From the NCBI GenBank assembly GCA_011524675.1, contig WTJX01000167.1:1-8828 (forward strand): a DNA stretch of 8,828 nt, read 5' to 3'. The notes under the pieces were generated by a model. The model did not search any database. It was given only the letters and a program-made list of their open reading frames with translations, and was not told the DNA's origin. Shown one piece after another: positions 6,555-8,828 of the stretch. Position 1 is the first letter of the stretch. Each line of letters opens with the position of its first letter. Both the position numbers and the translations under genes were made by a program. Source of the DNA: Cytophagales bacterium. GTDB taxonomy: Bacteria > Bacteroidota > Bacteroidia > Cytophagales > JAAEPT01.

Positions 6555-6583
6555 AATATAAGCTAGGTCTTATCGAGCGTCAA
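6555..6583 (-). promoter_or_regulatory. Strong sigma70-type promoter of the 373-residue gene, with its -10 inside a hairpin at the start codon
   Basis: On the minus strand TTGACG (6583-6578, five of six) and TATATT (6560-6555, five of six) are spaced by the ideal 17 bases. Seven bases then lead to ATG at 6547, so transcription should begin at or within a few bases of the start codon. The -10 lies inside a perfect inverted repeat, AGCTTA (6549-6554) and TAAGCT (6559-6564) around four bases. That repeat could be an operator; the mRNA would not contain the whole hairpin. Confidence 0.6.
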
Positions 6584-6678
6584 TGGGATATATCATTAGG
6601 ATAGATGAGACGTGAATTGGATAGAGAAGTCTTTGGCTGAAGAGTTGTTTTAAACTGCTTAACTTTTTTGAAAATCCT

Positions 6679-6708
6679 TTGTTTACTTAGGACGTTATCC
6701 TTTCTAAT
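6679..6708 (+). promoter_or_regulatory. Candidate promoter for rseP and the thioesterase
   Basis: TTGTTT (6679-6684) and TCTAAT (6703-6708, five of six) are 18 bases apart, giving a start near 6714-6716 and a leader of about 72 bases. A perfect TATAAT also occurs at 6736-6741, but nothing like a -35 lies at the right distance upstream. Which one is used cannot be settled by eye. Confidence 0.3.
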
Positions 6709-6712
6709 ACAA

Positions 6713-6757
6713 AAGGAGGTCAATAGCTTTCACTATATAATTTATAAAGCACCCCTT
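6713..6757 (+). promoter_or_regulatory. Predicted two-part hairpin in the rseP leader, enclosing an orphan Shine-Dalgarno sequence
   Basis: AAGGAGGT (6713-6720) can pair with ACCCCTT (6751-6757) with one bulged A. Inside it, GCTTT (6726-6730) pairs with AAAGC (6746-6750), leaving a five-base bulge on one side and a 15-base loop. That is twelve base pairs in all. AAGGAGGT is a near-perfect Shine-Dalgarno sequence, but no ATG, GTG or TTG follows it until the rseP ATG 67 bases later. No T tract follows, so it is not a terminator. Confidence 0.35.
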
Positions 6758-6787
6758 ATTTAGTCCGCTAATCAAAGATAAAACCTA

Positions 6788-8206
6788 ATGACATCACTCC
6801 TTCTTATTCTTCTCGTTATACTAGTTTTTAACTTTATGATTTTTATTCATGAGTTAGGGCATTTCTTAGCTGCTAAATGGCGTGGAATGTATGTTGACCG
6901 TTTTCAAATATGGTTTGGTAAGCCGATTTTTAAGGTGACATATCGAGGGGTGCAATATGGTCTTGGAACGGTTCCATTAGGCGGATTTGTATCGATTCCA
7001 GATATGGCTCCAATGGATGCTATAGAGGGAGAAACACTCCAACCCTATACGAGAAAACCGGTTTCGCCTCTGGACAAAATTATTGTGGCGTTTGCGGGGC
7101 CGCTCTTTAGCTTTTTACTCGCTTTTGCATCTGCTCTTCTTGTTTGGAAGGTTGGTAAGATTGAATTGCCTATTACATCTACGGAAATAGGGTTTGTTAC
7201 TCCTGGATCACCTGCGGAAAAAGCAGGTTTTCTCGCTGGGGATAATATTGTTTCGATCGAGGGGGATACTCCGCAGACATTTAATGGGTCTTTTAATGCT
7301 GTCACAACGATGATTGCGCTGAGTGAGGGAGAAGAGGTGGAGTTTACAGTCAAACGCCCTGGAGTAGAGGAGCTGATAGACTTAAGTTGTGGATATACCA
7401 TCCCTGAAACAAAATGGTATGAAAGGAAGGCGATGAGACGGGTGGGGATCTGGCCTAAGCAAAAAGTCTTTATTGGGAGTGTTATGGAGAATAGCCCGGC
7501 TCAAGACGCCGGATTACAAGCAGAGGACCAAATCTTGAAAGTGAATGGTAAAACAGTACACAGCTTTGGAATAATTCAGGCAGAAACGAAAGACGCGAAC
7601 AAACCTGTAGCCTATACGGTTGTGAGAAAGGGGGAGGAGTTTACCGCAAATATTCAGCCTGAATACCCTGACCAGCCGGTGGGTTTCGAGCGTAAAATGA
7701 TAGGGGTTACGTTTGGGGCGGATCCTGGAGTGGAGCTTGTTCTTGCACATCCCACTCCAATAGAGCAAATCAAAGAGGCTTCCACAGTTATGTGGGTTTC
7801 TTTAACTAAGGTTATTAGCAAGGCTACGAGTTTAGATGTTCAGCATTTTTCAGGACCTATTGGTATCGGGAAAAGTATGTTTGATATGCTTTCAATCGAG
7901 GACGGATGGAAGCATCTCATTTGGTTTCTTGTGATTTTTAATATCAACTTAGCGATTTTTAATCTTCTCCCTATTCCCGTATTAGATGGAGGACATATTG
8001 TATTGGCAATGGTAGAGTGGGTGACAGGAAAGGAGCCTCACTTTAAGTTTTTGCAGATTATACAAACAGGTGTTTTTGCAGCGTTGTTTACCTTGTTTAT
8101 ATTCATTGGTATTAAGGATGTCGGGGATCTTCTTCGACCAAAAAGCAATAAAGCGGAAGTGAAGTTTCTTCCAAAACCAGCGCCTACAGATAATCTCTCT
8201 CAGTAA
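6788..8206 (+). CDS. rseP: RseP-type site-2 intramembrane zinc metalloprotease
   Basis: This is a 472-residue inner-membrane protease of the M50/RseP (RIP metalloprotease) family, which cuts transmembrane substrates such as anti-sigma factors and remnant signal peptides. The first helix carries the zinc-binding HELGH motif (H21, E22, H25). The third zinc ligand is D400 in NLLPIPVLDGGH within a late helix. A beta segment GLGTVPLGGFVSIP and an AGPLFSFLLA helix follow the first helix. Two PDZ domains lie at about residues 132-200 (IGFVTPGSPAEKAG) and 228-300 (IGSVMENSPAQDAG). Helices at about 382-400 and 428-452 close the protein. Length and domain order match two-PDZ RseP. An in-frame TAA at 6779 fixes the ATG as the first possible start, yet no Shine-Dalgarno sequence precedes it. 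No dxr, bamA or anti-sigma gene adjoins it here. The thioesterase gene follows after six bases and is probably co-transcribed. Confidence 0.95.
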   Translation: MTSLLLILLVILVFNFMIFIHELGHFLAAKWRGMYVDRFQIWFGKPIFKVTYRGVQYGLGTVPLGGFVSIPDMAPMDAIEGETLQPYTRKPVSPLDKIIVAFAGPLFSFLLAFASALLVWKVGKIELPITSTEIGFVTPGSPAEKAGFLAGDNIVSIEGDTPQTFNGSFNAVTTMIALSEGEEVEFTVKRPGVEELIDLSCGYTIPETKWYERKAMRRVGIWPKQKVFIGSVMENSPAQDAGLQAEDQILKVNGKTVHSFGIIQAETKDANKPVAYTVVRKGEEFTANIQPEYPDQPVGFERKMIGVTFGADPGVELVLAHPTPIEQIKEASTVMWVSLTKVISKATSLDVQHFSGPIGIGKSMFDMLSIEDGWKHLIWFLVIFNINLAIFNLLPIPVLDGGHIVLAMVEWVTGKEPHFKFLQIIQTGVFAALFTLFIFIGIKDVGDLLRPKSNKAEVKFLPKPAPTDNLSQ

Positions 8207-8212
8207 GACCTT

Positions 8213-8623
8213 ATGCAGAAGACCCTTGAATATGAAACGGAAGAGCAAGTTATGTTCTTTGATACAGATATTGGTGGAGTAGTTCACAATATCGCTTACC
8301 TCCGCATGATTGAAACGTGTCGGACACTTTTAGCAGAGCAATTAGGGTTTAACCTTAAGGGAATGACCGAGGAGAAGGTGTTTCCAGTGGTTGTAAGAAC
8401 AGAGATTGATTACAAAAAGCCTGCAACCCTTGGTGATAAACTGGCCATTAGAGGGGTTGTTGACGAGGTGAGCAAAACGTCTTTTTGGTGTGAATTTACT
8501 GTCACGGATGTTCAAATGCCAGAGCGAATATTTATTAAGTGCCGCCAAAGGCTTGCCATTGTAAGGATGCCTGAAGGGCGCCCTATGCGTATACCTCCTC
8601 ACATTTTTGAACGGTTTCAATAG
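8213..8623 (+). CDS. Hotdog-fold acyl-CoA thioesterase (4HBT / YbgC-FadM type)
   Basis: A 136-residue cytoplasmic enzyme of the 4-hydroxybenzoyl-CoA thioesterase family, expected to hydrolyse an acyl- or aroyl-CoA thioester. The signature FFDTDIGGVVHNIAYLRM (15-32) matches the family pattern D.DxxGxVxxxxY, with D19 at the catalytic aspartate. FPVVVRTEIDYKKPATLGDKL (from about 57) is the usual central beta strand region, and the length is normal for the family. Substrate cannot be told from sequence; related proteins act in the Tol-Pal region, phospholipid metabolism or menaquinone synthesis (DHNA-CoA). The gene starts six bases after the rseP stop with no clear ribosome binding site, suggesting translational coupling. 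Confidence 0.9.
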   Translation: MQKTLEYETEEQVMFFDTDIGGVVHNIAYLRMIETCRTLLAEQLGFNLKGMTEEKVFPVVVRTEIDYKKPATLGDKLAIRGVVDEVSKTSFWCEFTVTDVQMPERIFIKCRQRLAIVRMPEGRPMRIPPHIFERFQ

Positions 8624-8626
8624 AAA

Positions 8627-8652
8627 AAGCCCCTGAGAGATCAGAGGAGCTT
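8627..8652 (-). terminator. Bulged hairpin with T tract on the minus strand (possible second terminator)
   Basis: AAGC (8627-8630) pairs with GCTT (8649-8652), and CTGA (8633-8636) with TCAG (8641-8644), around a GAGA loop, with C-G pairs and bulges between. On the minus strand the stem is followed by five T residues (8628-8624). It may back up the stronger hairpin next to it. On the plus strand the hairpin begins right after the thioesterase stop but lacks a T tract. Confidence 0.4.
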
Positions 8653-8656
8653 GGGT

Positions 8657-8687
8657 AAAAAAAGAGTAGCGTGAGAAAACGCTACTC
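8657..8687 (-). terminator. Intrinsic terminator of the minus-strand gene at the right edge
   Basis: GAGTAGCGT (8664-8672) and ACGCTACTC (8679-8687) form a perfect 9-bp stem with a six-base loop. On the minus strand it is followed by seven T residues (8663-8657), the classic Rho-independent form. It lies 22 bases past the stop of the gene at 8710-8828. On the plus strand GTTGT follows instead, so it would be a poor terminator for the thioesterase, though it may act in both directions. Confidence 0.8.
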
Positions 8688-8709
8688 GTTGTAAAGCCTC
8701 TTCCTTAGG

Positions 8710-8828
8710 TTAGTGGCACAACGGGTGGCACAGGTCTAAGATTAAGTCTGGCATCACAGGCTTTTGGCTTGTGATTTCTTCAATTGGTTTGAGTCCCACT
8801 TCGCCAGTCTTAAAGGTAACAATCTGAT
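8710..8828 (-). CDS. C-terminal end of an unidentified gene (runs off the window)
   Basis: One minus-strand frame is open from the window edge to TAA at 8712-8710. It gives 38 complete residues ending ITSQKPVMPDLILDLCHPLCH; the other two frames close within the segment. A strong terminator directly downstream supports a real gene end. I do not recognise the product. The stretch is mostly polar, and it ends with a Cys-His-rich CHPLCH that could bind a metal ion. The gene converges on the thioesterase gene. Confidence 0.6.
   Translation of the reverse strand, partial: QIVTFKTGEVGLKPIEEITSQKPVMPDLILDLCHPLCH

Noticed and set aside
6303..6566. Plus-strand open frame of 87 codons antisense to the 373-residue gene
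   Set aside because: It lies almost wholly within a convincing longer gene, shows no domain or signal, and has no ribosome binding site. It also lies across the promoter of the opposite gene.
6605..6640. Tiny ORF of 11 codons (MRRELDREVFG) in the rseP upstream region
   Set aside because: An AGGA is only three bases ahead, too close. The peptide has no attenuator features, and it lies before the candidate rseP promoter.
7045..7401. Minus-strand open frame of 118 codons inside rseP
   Set aside because: rseP is unambiguous here (PDZ1 region), and the antisense product shows no recognisable protein features.
7514..8287. Two further minus-strand open frames across the 3' half of rseP and the thioesterase start
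   Set aside because: They oppose well-supported genes, their composition looks like complement of coding sequence, and they have no start signals.
8710..8733. CHPLCH read as a cytochrome c haem-binding motif (CX3CH)
   Set aside because: It lies at the very C-terminus with no downstream methionine ligand or cytochrome fold, so haem attachment is unlikely.

Overview
This is a low-GC bacterial chromosome segment (about 40% G+C by eye) with no mobile element, CRISPR array, tRNA or rRNA. The organism is Gram-negative in style, with periplasmic sensor domains, a lipoprotein signal and an RseP protease. The RseP sequence (an IWFGKP stretch and a MAPMDAIEGE insertion after the first membrane helix), the entericidin-like lipoprotein and the 373-residue unknown protein remind me of Verrucomicrobiota, perhaps Opitutae/Puniceicoccales. 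That assignment is from memory and tentative.

Layout. 1-203 (minus): 5' end of a bile acid:sodium symporter (BASS) family transporter. 204-323: divergent intergenic region with a promoter for each side and four copies of the hexamer AAGTTT/AAACTT. 324-4342 (plus): two sensor-kinase genes overlapping by ATGA. 4411-6547 (minus): a spermidine-synthase-like protein, a 66-residue entericidin-like lipoprotein and a 373-residue protein of unknown function. 6548-6787: second divergent intergenic region. 6788-8623 (plus): rseP and a hotdog-fold acyl-CoA thioesterase. 8624-8709: two hairpins followed by T tracts on the minus strand. 8710-8828 (minus): C-terminal end of an unidentified gene.

The most interesting unit is the kinase pair. 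Both proteins have an N-terminal membrane helix, one SBP_bac_3-type periplasmic domain, a second helix and a cytoplasmic kinase core. The first kinase has every catalytic motif (H364, N479/N483, DSGIGI, GGTGLGL) but no receiver domain. The second lacks the phospho-acceptor histidine (Gly334 in its place), both N-box asparagines and intact G boxes, yet carries a receiver domain with all key residues. The sensor domains diverge in the opposite direction: the pseudokinase keeps the Arg and Asp typical of amino-acid binding, while the active kinase keeps only the Arg. I infer a split, heteromeric phosphorelay in which kinase 1 phosphorylates the receiver of pseudokinase 2. The divergent BASS transporter is a plausible partner or target. 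No HPt protein or DNA-binding response regulator is present in the window.

A second theme is start-site architecture. Three minus-strand genes (transporter, lipoprotein, 373-residue protein) have a good -10 box only 6-9 bases before ATG and no Shine-Dalgarno sequence, suggesting leaderless or nearly leaderless mRNAs. The first kinase gene and the spermidine-synthase-like gene instead have clear AGAGG-type ribosome binding sites. The rseP start has none, although a strong GGAGGT lies 67 bases upstream inside a predicted hairpin.
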